The translations under genes were made by a program, and so were the position numbers. The notes below the pieces were generated by a model. It saw only the letters and a list, made by a program, of their open reading frames with translations, ran no database searches and was not told where the DNA came from. A stretch of DNA of 64,000 bases from Prochlorococcus marinus XMU1405 (GTDB lineage Bacteria > Cyanobacteriota > Cyanobacteriia > PCC-6307 > Cyanobiaceae): contig NZ_JAAORF010000003.1 of the NCBI RefSeq assembly GCF_017696275.1, positions 372,001 through 436,000 of the forward strand. The letters run 5' to 3'. This document shows positions 49,381 through 59,340 of the stretch, in pieces (position 1 is the first letter of the stretch; each line of letters opens with the position of its first letter).

Positions 49381-50772
49381 ATGGCATTAGTTATTCTCCC
49401 AGGTTTAAACAATCTCATTGAAGACATTAGTGAGGAAAAAAAGTTACCTCCTAATATCGTGGAAGCAGCATTACGCGAAGCTCTTTTAAAAGGATATGAA
49501 AAATATAGACGAACTTTTTATATTGGAGTTAATCAAGATCCATTTGATGAAGAATATTTTAGTAATTTTGATGTTGGACTCGATTTAGACGAAGAGGGTT
49601 ACAGGATATTGTCTAGTAAGGTAATTGTTGAAGATGTGGAGAGTGAAGATCATCAAATATCTCTATTAGAAGTTCAACAAGTCGCTGATGATGCTCAAAT
49701 AGGTGACACAGTAGTTTTAGACGTTACTCCGGAAAAAGAAGATTTTGGGCGAATGGCTGCCTCAACAACAAAGCAAGTTTTAGCCCAAAAATTAAGAGAT
49801 CAACAAAGAAAAATGATCCAAGAAGAATTTGCAGATTTAGAAGATCCTGTCTTAACTGCAAGAGTTATAAGATTTGAAAGACAATCGGTCATTATGGGAG
49901 TTAGTTCCGGTATTGGTAGACCTGAAGTGGAGGCAGAACTTCCCAAGAGAGATCAATTACCAAATGATAATTACAGAGCAAATGCAACTTTCAAAGTATT
50001 TTTGAAAGAAGTTAGCGAAGTAGCCAGAAAAGGTCCACAACTTTTTGTAAGTAGAGCAAATGCTGGTTTAGTAGTTTATTTATTTGAAAATGAAGTGCCA
50101 GAAATTCAGGAAGGTACAGTAAAAATTGTTGCAGTCTCTAGAGAAGCCAACCCTCCTTCAAGAGCCGTTGGACCAAGAACAAAAGTAGCTGTTGATAGTG
50201 TTGAACAAGAAGTAGATCCTGTAGGTGCTTGTATTGGAGCTCGAGGAGCAAGAATTCAACAAGTAGTTAATGAATTAAGAGGAGAAAAAATTGATGTTAT
50301 TAAATGGTCATCTGATCCAATTCAATATATTTTAAATTCTTTAAGTCCTGCGAAAGTCGATCTAGTAAGATTAGTTGACCCTGAAGGGCAACATGCGCAC
50401 GTATTAGTTCCTCCTGATCAATTAAGTCTCGCAATCGGTAGAGAAGGTCAAAATGTAAGACTTGCTGCAAGATTAACTGGTTGGAAGATTGATGTTAAAA
50501 ACTCACATGAATATGATCAGGAAGCTGAAGATGCTGCAGTTTCTGAATTAATCGTTCAAAGAGAAGATGAAGAGAATCTCCAACGAGAAGCAGAATTAAG
50601 ATTAGAAGCAGAACAAGCTGAGCGTGCTGCAGAAGATGCAAGATTAAGAGAGCTTTACCCTCTTCCTGAAGATGATCAAGAATATGAAGAAGAACAATAC
50701 CAAGAAGAATTTTTAGATAATGATCAATTAGAGACGGTTCAAGATAGCGAAATATCCGCTAAAGAGGAGTGA
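49381..50772 (+). CDS. nusA: Transcription elongation/antitermination factor NusA
   Basis: 463 residues. An N-terminal polymerase-binding domain (to about residue 125), S1 domain (about 135-205) and two KH domains (about 225-375, with GACIGARGARIQQVVNELRG and LAIGREGQNVRLAARLTGW) are present. The last 85 residues are an acidic Glu-rich tail, and there are no C-terminal acidic repeats of the E. coli kind. It affects pausing and termination. Its stop overlaps the ylxR start as GTGA. Confidence 0.96.
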   Translation: MALVILPGLNNLIEDISEEKKLPPNIVEAALREALLKGYEKYRRTFYIGVNQDPFDEEYFSNFDVGLDLDEEGYRILSSKVIVEDVESEDHQISLLEVQQVADDAQIGDTVVLDVTPEKEDFGRMAASTTKQVLAQKLRDQQRKMIQEEFADLEDPVLTARVIRFERQSVIMGVSSGIGRPEVEAELPKRDQLPNDNYRANATFKVFLKEVSEVARKGPQLFVSRANAGLVVYLFENEVPEIQEGTVKIVAVSREANPPSRAVGPRTKVAVDSVEQEVDPVGACIGARGARIQQVVNELRGEKIDVIKWSSDPIQYILNSLSPAKVDLVRLVDPEGQHAHVLVPPDQLSLAIGREGQNVRLAARLTGWKIDVKNSHEYDQEAEDAAVSELIVQREDEENLQREAELRLEAEQAERAAEDARLRELYPLPEDDQEYEEEQYQEEFLDNDQLETVQDSEISAKEE

Positions 50773-51062
50773 AAAAATTGATCCAAAAAAAACCCGTTTT
50801 GCGTATATGCATTTCCTGTAGAAAATCATATGACAGGAAAAATCTTATAAAGATTACCAAAGATCATAAGAAAGGCATTATGTTTCATGAGGGAATGGGT
50901 CGATCAGCTTACATTTGCAAGTCAAAAAAATGCTACTCAGATTCCAAAATTAAAAAAAAGCTTCAGAAAGCTTTAAAAACATTTTTAGAACCTGAATTTG
51001 TTGATATTTTGAAAAAGAAATTACAAGCTACAATTTCTATCCCAATAAGGGAATATAATTAA
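50769..51062 (+). CDS. ylxR: YlxR (DUF448) RNA-binding protein
   Basis: 97 residues from a GTG that overlaps the nusA stop by four bases. The pattern RICISCRKSYDRKNLIKITK and GRSAYICKSKKCYSDSKIKK is typical for YlxR, a small basic protein between nusA and infB in many bacteria. Its role is not well defined; RNA binding is proposed for the family. Confidence 0.88.
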   Translation: MKKLIQKKPVLRICISCRKSYDRKNLIKITKDHKKGIMFHEGMGRSAYICKSKKCYSDSKIKKKLQKALKTFLEPEFVDILKKKLQATISIPIREYN

Positions 51063-51105
51063 ATTGAATCCTCTTCTAACTTAAAAAGAGTACAAAACAG
51101 ATTAA

Positions 51106-54100
51106 ATGACTATCAGCGAAAAAATTAGAATTTACGAACTTTCCAGAGATTTAAATCTGGACAATAAAGATATTTTAGATGCCGCTCAAAAACTTTCAAT
51201 TTCAGTCAAAAGCCATAGCAGTTCTATTAGTGCAGAGGATGCAAAAAAAATAAAAAATCTTATTTATAAAAAAAATAATTCAGATAAAAAAATACTTTCC
51301 GTTAATAAACCTTCAATTAAAAAAGACAATGTCAAACAAAATATAGGAGAAAAATCTCCTAATATCCATTCTGTAAAAGGTAAACCTTTCAAAGATAATT
51401 CAAACAAAAAGCCACAATTGATAAAACCTCTTAATAAACCTGATAGTCAAAAAATAAATACAAATAAATCTACAAATATTAATAAACCGACTATCGTAAA
51501 TAGTTCACAATCTCAAGCAAACCTCTCAAATTCAAATTCAAAAAAGAGTCAACCTTCACAAAAATTCAACCAGGATACGAAAGCTTTCCAAAAAAACACA
51601 ATCCCACCTATCAAAAGTCCTGCGAGACCAACTATTCAATTAATTGCAAAGCCTAAGAACATAAATAATAACCATAAATCTATTGAATCTCCTAAAAACA
51701 TAACTAATTCAGGGGACAAAAGAAAAATATCAAGCAACCCTTCTCAAAATGCGAACAAAACTCAAACAAAAAATTTTAATAATAAGATTAATCCCCCTGA
51801 ATTGGTAGGAGCTCCGATAAGAAGAGACGATCTTAATAAGCAAAATAACAATCAAAACTTTTCTTTTAAACAAAATGCATCAAACAGTTCTGGTGTTCCC
51901 AACAGACCTGGCATACCCAACAGACCTGGCATACCCAACAGGCCTGGCTTCAGAAACAAACCATCAGATCAAAGCAGAACAGGTTCAGTTAATAGGCAAG
52001 TCAATCCTAATCGACCTGGTGCACCCAGCAGACCTGGTGCACCCAGCAGACCTGGCATATCCAACAGACCTGGCTTCAGAAACAAACCATCAGATCAAGG
52101 CAGAGCAGGATCAGTTAATAGACAAGTCAATCCTAATCGACCTGGTGCACCCAACAGAAATGGTATATCCAACAGGCCTGGTTCTAAATTCAATGGTCCG
52201 AAATCTGCAGGAATTAGGAAACCAGTATCGCCTAATGAACTTTTGCAACTACAAAAAACTAATAAACCTGAGAAAGACAACCCTGCAATAAAAAATAATG
52301 AAAAACAAAATATTGAAACACCAAAACAAAAGGTTAAAGCTCCCAATAGCCGTTTAAATACGGCCCCAGGTTCCAAAAAAACGCCAAATAGAACATTTTC
52401 AAATAGTTCAAAAAAACCAGGGAGGACAGATTGGGATGACAGTGCAAAATTAGAAGCTTTAAGAAGTAAAAATAATCAGAAACAAAGACAGAAAGTACAT
52501 ATTATCGGAGAAAATGATGATTCATTAACATCTGAGACCAGTGGATATTCAGGTGAAAAAATTTCAATTTTATCAGCTAGTTTAGCGCGTCCCAAAAAAG
52601 AAAAATCTGATGAAACTAAATCTCAAAAAAATATAAAACAATTTAAGAAAAAGAAAAAAGAAACAACTAGGCAAAGGCAGAAAAGAAGAGCTATGGAACT
52701 TAAGGCTGCAAAAGAGGCCAAACGAGTAAGACCTGAGATGATAATAGTTCCAGAAGAAAATTTAACAGTGCAAGAATTAGCTGATAAATTAAGTCTTGAA
52801 AGTTCTGAAATAATTAAATCTCTTTTCTTTAAAGGAATAACAGCAACCGTAACCCAATCTCTAGACTTAGCAACTATCGAAACAGTAGCAGAAGAATTTG
52901 GAGTTCCTGTTTTGCAAGATGATATCCAAGAAGCTGCTGAAAAAACAGTAGATATGATTGAATCAGATGATATTGATAATCTTATAAAAAGGCCACCTGT
53001 TATTACAGTAATGGGTCATGTTGATCATGGGAAAACAAGTCTTTTAGATTCCATCAGAGAATCAAGAGTTGCTTCGGGAGAAGCAGGAGGTATTACACAA
53101 CATATTGGAGCTTATCAAGTTGAATTTGAACATGAATCAAAAAAGAAAAAATTAACTTTCCTAGATACCCCTGGTCACGAAGCCTTTACAGCAATGCGAG
53201 CACGAGGCACAAAGGTTACTGATGTTGCTGTTCTTGTAGTAGCCGCTGATGATGGTTGCAGACCTCAAACTCTCGAGGCCATTAGTCATGCAAGAGCTGC
53301 AAAAGTACCAATTGTTGTTGCAATAAATAAAATTGATAAAGAAGGGGCATCTCCTGAAAGAGTCAAGCAAGAACTTTCCGAAAAAGATTTAATTGCTGAA
53401 GATTGGGGAGGAGATACTGTGATGGTTCCAGTAAGTGCCATCAAAAAACAAAATATTGATAAATTGCTTGAGATGATTTTATTAGTTTCAGAAGTTGAAG
53501 ATTTGCAAGCTAATCCTGAAAGATCGGCAAAAGGTACAGTTATAGAAGCTCACTTGGATAAAGCCAAAGGACCTGTAGCAACTTTGTTAGTACAAAACGG
53601 TACATTAAAATCCGGGGATGTTTTGGCTGCAGGCTCAGTCCTTGGGAAAATTAGGGCGATGGTTGATGAACATGGCAATAGAATCAAAGAAGCAGCACCA
53701 TCATGCCCAGTGGAAGCATTAGGCTTTAGTGAGGTACCAACAGCAGGTGATGAATTTGAAGTCTATGCTGATGAAAAAGCTGCTCGAGCAATAGTCGGAG
53801 ACAGAGCTACAGATGCCAGAGCAACAAAATTGGCTCAGCAAATGGCTTCTAGGAGAGTTAGCTTATCCTCTTTGTCTACTAAAGCAAATGATGGAGAATT
53901 GAAAGAATTAAACTTAATTCTTAAGGCAGATGTTCAAGGTAGTGTTGAAGCGATATTGGGATCTCTAGAACAATTACCAAAAAATGAAGTTCAAGTAAGA
54001 GTTCTACTTTCTGCACCTGGAGAAATTACTGAGACAGACATAGATCTTGCTGCTGCCTCCGGTTCAGTAATCATTGGGTTCAACACCTCATTAGCATCTG

Positions 54101-54516
54101 GCGCAAAAAGAGCAGCTGATGCTAATGACGTTGATATAAGAGAATATGAAGTAATTTATAAACTCTTAGAAGACATTCAATTAGCTATGGAAGGTCTCCT
54201 TGAACCCGACCTTGTAGAAGAATCATTAGGAAGAGCCGAAGTTAGAGCAACTTTCGCAGTCGGTAAAGGAGCTATTGCGGGCTGTTATATACAAACTGGC
54301 AAATTACAAAGGAATTGTTCTCTGAGAGTTATTAGATCAGAGAAAGTAATATTTGAGGGTAATTTAGATTCTCTAAAAAGAGCTAAAGATGATGTAAAAG
54401 AAGTAAATACAGGATTTGAATGTGGAGTTGGCTGTGATAAATTCTCTACATGGATTGAAGGAGATATAATCGAAGCATTCAAATTTGTCACCAAAAAGAG
54501 GACATTATCACAATAA
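51106..54516 (+). CDS. infB: Translation initiation factor IF-2
   Basis: 1136 residues, long because of a 500-residue disordered, basic N-terminal region rich in Asn, Lys, Pro and Ser. That region includes an Arg-Pro-Gly-Asn repeat tract (residues about 265-359). The GTPase core starts near residue 620: G1 GHVDHGKTS at about 637, G3 DTPGHEA, G4 NKID. Domains II-IV follow to the end. IF-2 brings initiator tRNA to the 30S and promotes subunit joining. It is the last gene of the operon and is followed by a convergent DUF3493 gene after 16 bases. Confidence 0.97.
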   Translation: MTISEKIRIYELSRDLNLDNKDILDAAQKLSISVKSHSSSISAEDAKKIKNLIYKKNNSDKKILSVNKPSIKKDNVKQNIGEKSPNIHSVKGKPFKDNSNKKPQLIKPLNKPDSQKINTNKSTNINKPTIVNSSQSQANLSNSNSKKSQPSQKFNQDTKAFQKNTIPPIKSPARPTIQLIAKPKNINNNHKSIESPKNITNSGDKRKISSNPSQNANKTQTKNFNNKINPPELVGAPIRRDDLNKQNNNQNFSFKQNASNSSGVPNRPGIPNRPGIPNRPGFRNKPSDQSRTGSVNRQVNPNRPGAPSRPGAPSRPGISNRPGFRNKPSDQGRAGSVNRQVNPNRPGAPNRNGISNRPGSKFNGPKSAGIRKPVSPNELLQLQKTNKPEKDNPAIKNNEKQNIETPKQKVKAPNSRLNTAPGSKKTPNRTFSNSSKKPGRTDWDDSAKLEALRSKNNQKQRQKVHIIGENDDSLTSETSGYSGEKISILSASLARPKKEKSDETKSQKNIKQFKKKKKETTRQRQKRRAMELKAAKEAKRVRPEMIIVPEENLTVQELADKLSLESSEIIKSLFFKGITATVTQSLDLATIETVAEEFGVPVLQDDIQEAAEKTVDMIESDDIDNLIKRPPVITVMGHVDHGKTSLLDSIRESRVASGEAGGITQHIGAYQVEFEHESKKKKLTFLDTPGHEAFTAMRARGTKVTDVAVLVVAADDGCRPQTLEAISHARAAKVPIVVAINKIDKEGASPERVKQELSEKDLIAEDWGGDTVMVPVSAIKKQNIDKLLEMILLVSEVEDLQANPERSAKGTVIEAHLDKAKGPVATLLVQNGTLKSGDVLAAGSVLGKIRAMVDEHGNRIKEAAPSCPVEALGFSEVPTAGDEFEVYADEKAARAIVGDRATDARATKLAQQMASRRVSLSSLSTKANDGELKELNLILKADVQGSVEAILGSLEQLPKNEVQVRVLLSAPGEITETDIDLAAASGSVIIGFNTSLASGAKRAADANDVDIREYEVIYKLLEDIQLAMEGLLEPDLVEESLGRAEVRATFAVGKGAIAGCYIQTGKLQRNCSLRVIRSEKVIFEGNLDSLKRAKDDVKEVNTGFECGVGCDKFSTWIEGDIIEAFKFVTKKRTLSQ
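51898..52183 (+). repeat. Nested tandem repeat inside infB
   Basis: Two large copies, 51946-52071 (126 bases) and 52072 to about 52180 (about 108 bases), begin with the same GGCTTCAGAAACAAACC and differ in length by exactly one 18-base subunit. The subunit encodes a six-residue Asn/Ser-Arg-Pro-Gly pattern; two adjacent copies at 51901-51936 are identical. Every difference in length keeps frame. It is probably made by slippage or unequal exchange. Confidence 0.85.
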
Positions 54517-54532
54517 TTAAACATCTAACTCA

Positions 54533-54769
54533 TTAATCTTTATTTCTATCAAAGATTAATAAAGTCGGAAAAATAACACAAGCACCCAACTGTATAAGAA
54601 GGTTATTTTGCTGTAATTCGGTTCCGCTTGCAATTCTGGAAAGCATTATAATAAGCCCCAAAAATGCAGAGCCGCTAAAAGCTATCCACAATATTCTTCT
54701 TAATCCCTTGAAAGGAGATTGGGATTCCTTTAACAATTTCTTTTTCAATTCAGGATCTATTTTTGACAT
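54533..54769 (-). CDS. DUF3493 family small membrane protein
   Basis: 78 residues from the ATG at 54769 (MSKIDPELKKKLLKESQSPF); an ATG at 54781 would add four. Two hydrophobic helices (about residues 27-45 and 53-70 of the shorter form) follow a basic N-terminus with SPFKGLRRILWIAF, the family hallmark. Cyanobacterial and plastid DUF3493 proteins have been connected with photosystem II or thylakoid assembly, but no function can be read from this sequence. It is divergent from tRNA-Thr. Confidence 0.78.
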   Translation of the reverse strand: MSKIDPELKKKLLKESQSPFKGLRRILWIAFSGSAFLGLIIMLSRIASGTELQQNNLLIQLGACVIFPTLLIFDRNKD

Positions 54770-54823
54770 AAATTCTTTCAATTATAAAATTAAGTCTATA
54801 TGAAAAATTCAATATTTAATTTG

Positions 54824-54895
54824 GCCGGTATAGCTCAGAGGTAGAGCAACTGTCTCGTAAACAGTAGGTCATTGGTTCAATTCCAATTATCGGCA
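54824..54895 (+). tRNA. trnT-CGU: tRNA-Thr (anticodon CGU)
   Basis: A 72-base cloverleaf: acceptor arms GCCGGTA and TATCGGC pair in seven steps (one G-T), D arm GCTC/GAGC, anticodon stem ACTGT/ACAGT with loop CTCGTAA giving anticodon CGT, and T arm ATTGG/CCAAT with TTCAATT. Discriminator is A; the CCA end is not encoded. It reads ACG codons. Glycosyltransferase genes follow 18 bases later on the same strand. Confidence 0.95.
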
Positions 54896-54913
54896 CTTAA
54901 AAAGCAAATTAAA

Positions 54914-56467
54914 ATGGTTAATAAAATTTTAAAATTTAGATATCTTTTTAAAGTATTTGTTTTTATTCCTCTTATATTTTATTTTGGCAAAAGAAGTTAT
55001 ATTGCCTTTGATGAAGGTTATTATGCACTACAAGCTAGATGGATATTAGAAAAAGGTAACTGGACAATTCCTCTTTGGTGGGATGAATATGTTTTAGATA
55101 GAACAATAGGATTACAGTTTTTAATAGCAAAGTCACAAGAGTTATTTGGAAGAAATATTTTTTCTGCATATCTACCAACAACAGTTGCTTCAATATTAAT
55201 GCTATTTACAACTTATAAATTACATGAAGAATTATTTAATAAAAAATATGCAATTATATCTCCACTAATCCTTGCTACAACATATCTATGGTTTGACTAC
55301 TCACACTTAGCCACTCAAGATATTATTTATTCATGTTTAGTAACTATTGGAGTATTAGCTTTAGTCAAAATAAAAAGTAAAAATAACAAATTCTATATTC
55401 TGCTTTTTGGAATTTGGATTGGTTTAGCTTTTATTATGAAAACTTTTTTAGTTTTTGTACCGTTATTATCACTCATACCATATATTTTTTTTAAAAAAAA
55501 TTTTTTATTCGTCAAATTCTTTTGGTTGGGACTACTTATTGGATTCATTCCTTTTTTATTGTGGACTTTTTCTATCAACCCTTATTTAGACAAAAATATT
55601 ATTTTTTACTTATTCGAAAAGTTTAACTTTCTATCAAGTAAAAATACTTTCACAAATCCTTTCTATTATTATTTCTGGAATATACCTTTAACATTTCTGC
55701 CATGGAGTTTTTTCACAATTATTGGCATAACATATAACATTTCTCAAAGTAAGGAGAATAAATATATACTTGCTTTTTTCCCCTTGATTTTAGTGGCGGT
55801 CCTTAGCATTTTCTCTACAAAAACACCCTACTATGCTCTACAAATCTCATCTATTTTTTCATTAAATACTTATGTAGGAATAAAATTTTTATTCAATTCT
55901 TATAGATATAGTCGGTTTTTTATATTTATGACTTCAAAAATAATTCCATTATTTATATTTGCTCTTACTTTCACATATTATTTTTTCTTTAAAGATTCAA
56001 TTAATCTTAATACAAAGGAAAACACATTTATAATGCTTGGATTATTATCTTTCGGGTTTGCTTGGTCGTTAATAAGACATAAAAATTCGTACAAAGAAAT
56101 ATTAATAACTCTCATAATTGGGCCTTACTTATTCACTTCATTTATTTTGCAATCAGGTTTATTCACTGATAGATCTAGAGAACTAAGAGAGAAAATGGAA
56201 TATGTTTCATCCCTTGATTTAGTAAAAAATCAAACGATCATGGTTGATAAAAAAGGAATCAACGATTCTCGATCCCAATCAAAAATCATCAGGATTTCTT
56301 TAGCAACACCTAAATTAGGTATGGGATTAGAAAGTATTAATCAATTAAAAAAATCTGAATTAGCATGGACAACTGACCTTAAAGCAATAAAAAATAATGA
56401 TGATTCTTATGAAGTGATATACGAAAATGATATTTTAAATCCATGGAAATTAATATTAAAAAAGTAA
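54914..56467 (+). CDS. GT39/ArnT-like membrane glycosyltransferase (PMT_2 type)
   Basis: 517 residues from the ATG at 54914. A start at 54872 would lie inside tRNA-Thr and is rejected. Around eleven hydrophobic segments are followed by a soluble C-terminal part of about 100 residues. The first external loop has the acidic pair D33-E34 in IAFDEGYYALQARWILEKG, the ArnT/PMT catalytic signature. The usual KPP motif is replaced by DRTIG. Such enzymes move a sugar from a polyprenyl phosphate to lipid A, protein or another lipid. Sugar and acceptor are unknown. AT content is very high even for this genome. Confidence 0.82.
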   Translation: MVNKILKFRYLFKVFVFIPLIFYFGKRSYIAFDEGYYALQARWILEKGNWTIPLWWDEYVLDRTIGLQFLIAKSQELFGRNIFSAYLPTTVASILMLFTTYKLHEELFNKKYAIISPLILATTYLWFDYSHLATQDIIYSCLVTIGVLALVKIKSKNNKFYILLFGIWIGLAFIMKTFLVFVPLLSLIPYIFFKKNFLFVKFFWLGLLIGFIPFLLWTFSINPYLDKNIIFYLFEKFNFLSSKNTFTNPFYYYFWNIPLTFLPWSFFTIIGITYNISQSKENKYILAFFPLILVAVLSIFSTKTPYYALQISSIFSLNTYVGIKFLFNSYRYSRFFIFMTSKIIPLFIFALTFTYYFFFKDSINLNTKENTFIMLGLLSFGFAWSLIRHKNSYKEILITLIIGPYLFTSFILQSGLFTDRSRELREKMEYVSSLDLVKNQTIMVDKKGINDSRSQSKIIRISLATPKLGMGLESINQLKKSELAWTTDLKAIKNNDDSYEVIYENDILNPWKLILKK

Positions 56468-56507
56468 AAAATCCATTTATAATAAGTGTCGATAATAATC
56501 TTCAATA

Positions 56508-57599
56508 ATGAGATCTGTTAATAGTTGGAACTTAACTAATAATAAACTTCATCAATTATTCAAAGACAATAACGAATTTATTTCAATTAAAGTTCGTGGT
56601 AATACTTGGGAGCCAATCACTAGATGGCTAAAATTAGATTCAAGAATTTTTAGAGAAACTACTAGCAAAGCAAGAATAACTTTATGCGATATCGAATCTC
56701 TAGCAGAAATTTATAACTACAGATCAATTAGATGGAAAGCAAAAAAACTAACTCCTATGCCCACTAAGGTAATTCCAAAATCTATTAAAAATATTTTTCG
56801 GAAAATACCAATCATCAAACAACTCGCCTATGAACTCGAAATAGTTTTTTATAAATATAGTGAAAATAATTCTGAACATTTAATATCAATAGTAATTCCT
56901 GCAAGAAATGAAGCTGGTAATAAAGAACTTTTAATTAATGCTTTAAATAAATTCAAAAACATTCGGAATAATTTAGAAATTATATTCGTTGAAGGCAATA
57001 GCAATGATAATACATATGAAATTTTGAATGAATTAAAAGAAAATTTCTCAAATTTCTTCAAGATATCTCTTTTAAAACAAACTTCTAAAGGGAAGAAAAA
57101 TGCAGTCGTGGAGGGATTTAATATTTCTTCAGGTGAAACTCTCGCCATAATTGATAGTGATTTTACAGTAGATATTGATGACAGTATTGCAGCAATTATG
57201 GAATCAACCAAAAATAAAAATATCCTTATCAATTGCGCCCGCACAACTTTTCCAATGGAAAAAGATGCGATGAGATGGGCAAATTATATAGGAAATAGAC
57301 TCTTCGCAATTTTTCTATCAATACTAATAAATAAGCCTGTATCAGATTCACTCTGTGGAACAAAAGTTTTTTCAAGAAAATTCTTTAAACTTATGAAACA
57401 AAACGGAAGTTGGGATTCCAAGTCTGACCCATTTGGAGACTTTACAATAATATTTGAAGCTGCGAAAAATAACATTAAAATACTAAATTATCCTGTTAGA
57501 TATTACGCTAGAAAATCTGGAGCACCAAATATATCTAGATGGATAGATGGATTAAAACTTCTAAAAGTATGCTGGATTTATATGATTTCTGATATGTGA
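56508..57599 (+). CDS. GT2 glycosyltransferase with N-terminal remnant of a methyltransferase domain
   Basis: 363 residues. The GT-A domain starts near residue 127 (SIVIPARNEAGNKELL) and has the metal site D216-S-D218 (AIIDSDFTVDIDD) plus LCGTKVFSR and PFGDFTIIFEAAK; it resembles polyprenyl-phosphate sugar transferases. Residues 1-120 look like the C-terminal end of the SAM methyltransferase domain that precedes this GT2 type in larger fusions (TWEPITRWLKL, LCDIESLAEIYNYRS, LTPMPTKVIPKS). The SAM-binding half is absent. No transmembrane tail is present. The gene lies 40 bases after the GT39 gene. Confidence 0.8.
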   Translation: MRSVNSWNLTNNKLHQLFKDNNEFISIKVRGNTWEPITRWLKLDSRIFRETTSKARITLCDIESLAEIYNYRSIRWKAKKLTPMPTKVIPKSIKNIFRKIPIIKQLAYELEIVFYKYSENNSEHLISIVIPARNEAGNKELLINALNKFKNIRNNLEIIFVEGNSNDNTYEILNELKENFSNFFKISLLKQTSKGKKNAVVEGFNISSGETLAIIDSDFTVDIDDSIAAIMESTKNKNILINCARTTFPMEKDAMRWANYIGNRLFAIFLSILINKPVSDSLCGTKVFSRKFFKLMKQNGSWDSKSDPFGDFTIIFEAAKNNIKILNYPVRYYARKSGAPNISRWIDGLKLLKVCWIYMISDM

Positions 57600-57705
57600 A
57601 TTAAATAAAATTTTCACAAGTATTTTCTTAGGATTTTTAATTTCTCCAAATTAGTAATAAAGTAGTTAGATTCTTAAAAGAAATAAATTCATTAAATTTC
57701 ATAAC

Positions 57706-59325
57706 ATGAATTTTAATTTGAAGTTCGAAAAATTAAATAAAAAAAATTACCAAAGAAAGCACTATGGAAAAATATTAACTGTAAGATTGCCATGTAATCC
57801 AATATTTCCAATAGGTCCTATTTATTTAGCAGACCATATTCATAAATGTTTTCCAGTTTTAGAGCAGCAATTCATTGATTTAGCAATAATTCCATCTAAT
57901 AAAGTTTCCAAATATTTAGCTAGAAAAATTGATCAATTTAGACCACATCTAATCATTTTTTCATGGAGAGATATACAAATTTATGCACCTGTTGATGGTA
58001 GAAGTGGAAATCCCCTACAAAACTCTTTTGAAGTTTTCTACTCAAAAAATATCTTTAAAAAAATTAGAGGTTCCTGGGGAGGATTAAAATTAATTGCATC
58101 TCATTATGGAGAAATATATAGAAATACTTCTTTAGTCAAGATGGGACTAAAAAGAGCACAAAAATACAATAAAAATGTAAAAGTAATTTTAGGAGGTGGG
58201 GCTGTTAGTGTCTTCTATGAACAATTGGGGAATCTACTCCCAAAAGGAACTGTAATTTCAGTTGGAGAGGGAGAAAATCTCATAGAAAAAATAATTAGAG
58301 GAGATTCAATAGAAGATGAAAGATGTTATATTGCTGGACAAACACCTCGGAACAAATTAATACATGAACAACCTTCAGGAACTGTAAAAACAGCCTGCAA
58401 CTATAAATACATTAAATCAATATGGCCTGAATTCGATTGGTATATAGAAGGTGGCGATTATTACGTAGGGGTACAAACAAAAAGAGGTTGTCCTCATAAT
58501 TGTTGTTTCTGTGTTTACACAGTTGTGGAGGGGAAGCAGGTTCGCGTTAATCCTGTTAAGGAAGTAATCAAAGAAATGAAGCAATTATATGATCTTGGAG
58601 TAAGGGGATTTTGGTTCACAGATGCACAATTTATTCCAGCCAAAAAACATATTGAAGATGCAAAAACACTTTTGCAAGCAATTAAGGACCAAGGCTGGGA
58701 CGATATTAATTGGGCTGCATACATCAGAGCAGATAATATTGATGCTGAGCTAGCTCAGCTAATGGTTGATACAGGTATGAGCTATTTTGAAATAGGTATC
58801 ACCTCGGGATCTCAAGAACTTGTTAGAAAAATGAGATTAGCTTATGACCTTGAAACTGTATTAAATAATTGCAGAATGTTAGTCAAATCCGGTTTCAAGA
58901 ATCATGTTTCAGTTAATTATTCATTTAATGTTTTTGATGAAACGCCCAGCACCATAAGACAAACAATTGCTTACCATAGAGAATTAGAAAATATTTTTGG
59001 TAAAGGCTTAGTTGATCCAGCTATATTCTTTATAGGTTTGCAACCTCACACTCTTCTTGAGAAATACGCTTTGGAGAATAAAATTTTGAAGCCAAATTAT
59101 AATCCAATGAGCATGATGCCCTGGACAGCGAGAAAACTTCTCTGGAATCCAGGGTCACTTGGAAAAAAGCTTGGTCAGGTTTGCTTAGAAGCTTTTGATA
59201 ATCTAGAAGACGAATTTGGCAAAACAGTTATTGACATTCTTGAAAGAGAATATGGAAAGTCTTCCTTAAAGGAATCCCTAAAAGTGCGTCCTTTATCACA
59301 AAGGAAATTAGCTCACTCTAAATAA
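57706..59325 (+). CDS. B12-binding-like radical SAM protein
   Basis: 539 residues. The radical SAM motif is C262, C266, C269 in KRGCPHNCCFCVYTVVEG. The N-terminal 240 residues fit a B12-binding-type Rossmann domain in layout (VRLPCNPIFPIGPIYLADHI; VILGGGAVSVF; ISVGEGENLIEKII), but the classical DxHxxG cobalamin motif is not seen. The C-terminal 130 residues are an extra helical part. I have seen cyanobacterial relatives labelled as linked to photosystem II high-light acclimation, but cannot confirm that this is the same family. It is separated from the GT2 gene by 106 bases. Confidence 0.82.
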   Translation: MNFNLKFEKLNKKNYQRKHYGKILTVRLPCNPIFPIGPIYLADHIHKCFPVLEQQFIDLAIIPSNKVSKYLARKIDQFRPHLIIFSWRDIQIYAPVDGRSGNPLQNSFEVFYSKNIFKKIRGSWGGLKLIASHYGEIYRNTSLVKMGLKRAQKYNKNVKVILGGGAVSVFYEQLGNLLPKGTVISVGEGENLIEKIIRGDSIEDERCYIAGQTPRNKLIHEQPSGTVKTACNYKYIKSIWPEFDWYIEGGDYYVGVQTKRGCPHNCCFCVYTVVEGKQVRVNPVKEVIKEMKQLYDLGVRGFWFTDAQFIPAKKHIEDAKTLLQAIKDQGWDDINWAAYIRADNIDAELAQLMVDTGMSYFEIGITSGSQELVRKMRLAYDLETVLNNCRMLVKSGFKNHVSVNYSFNVFDETPSTIRQTIAYHRELENIFGKGLVDPAIFFIGLQPHTLLEKYALENKILKPNYNPMSMMPWTARKLLWNPGSLGKKLGQVCLEAFDNLEDEFGKTVIDILEREYGKSSLKESLKVRPLSQRKLAHSK

Positions 59326-59340
59326 CAAATTCAACCGTTA

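Noticed and set aside
51875..52291. 138-codon open frame overlapping infB in another phase
   Set aside because: It is produced by the repeated Pro/Gly/Arg codons of infB; its product is a low-complexity echo of the repeat and infB is clearly the gene.
54872..54913. Upstream start for the GT39 gene
   Set aside because: The start would be inside the T arm of tRNA-Thr; the ATG at 54914 gives a normal N-terminus.
54824..59325. Integrated phage or genomic island with integrase
   Set aside because: No integrase, no recombinase and no visible tRNA 3' duplication in the sequence downstream, so only an accessory-like cassette can be claimed.
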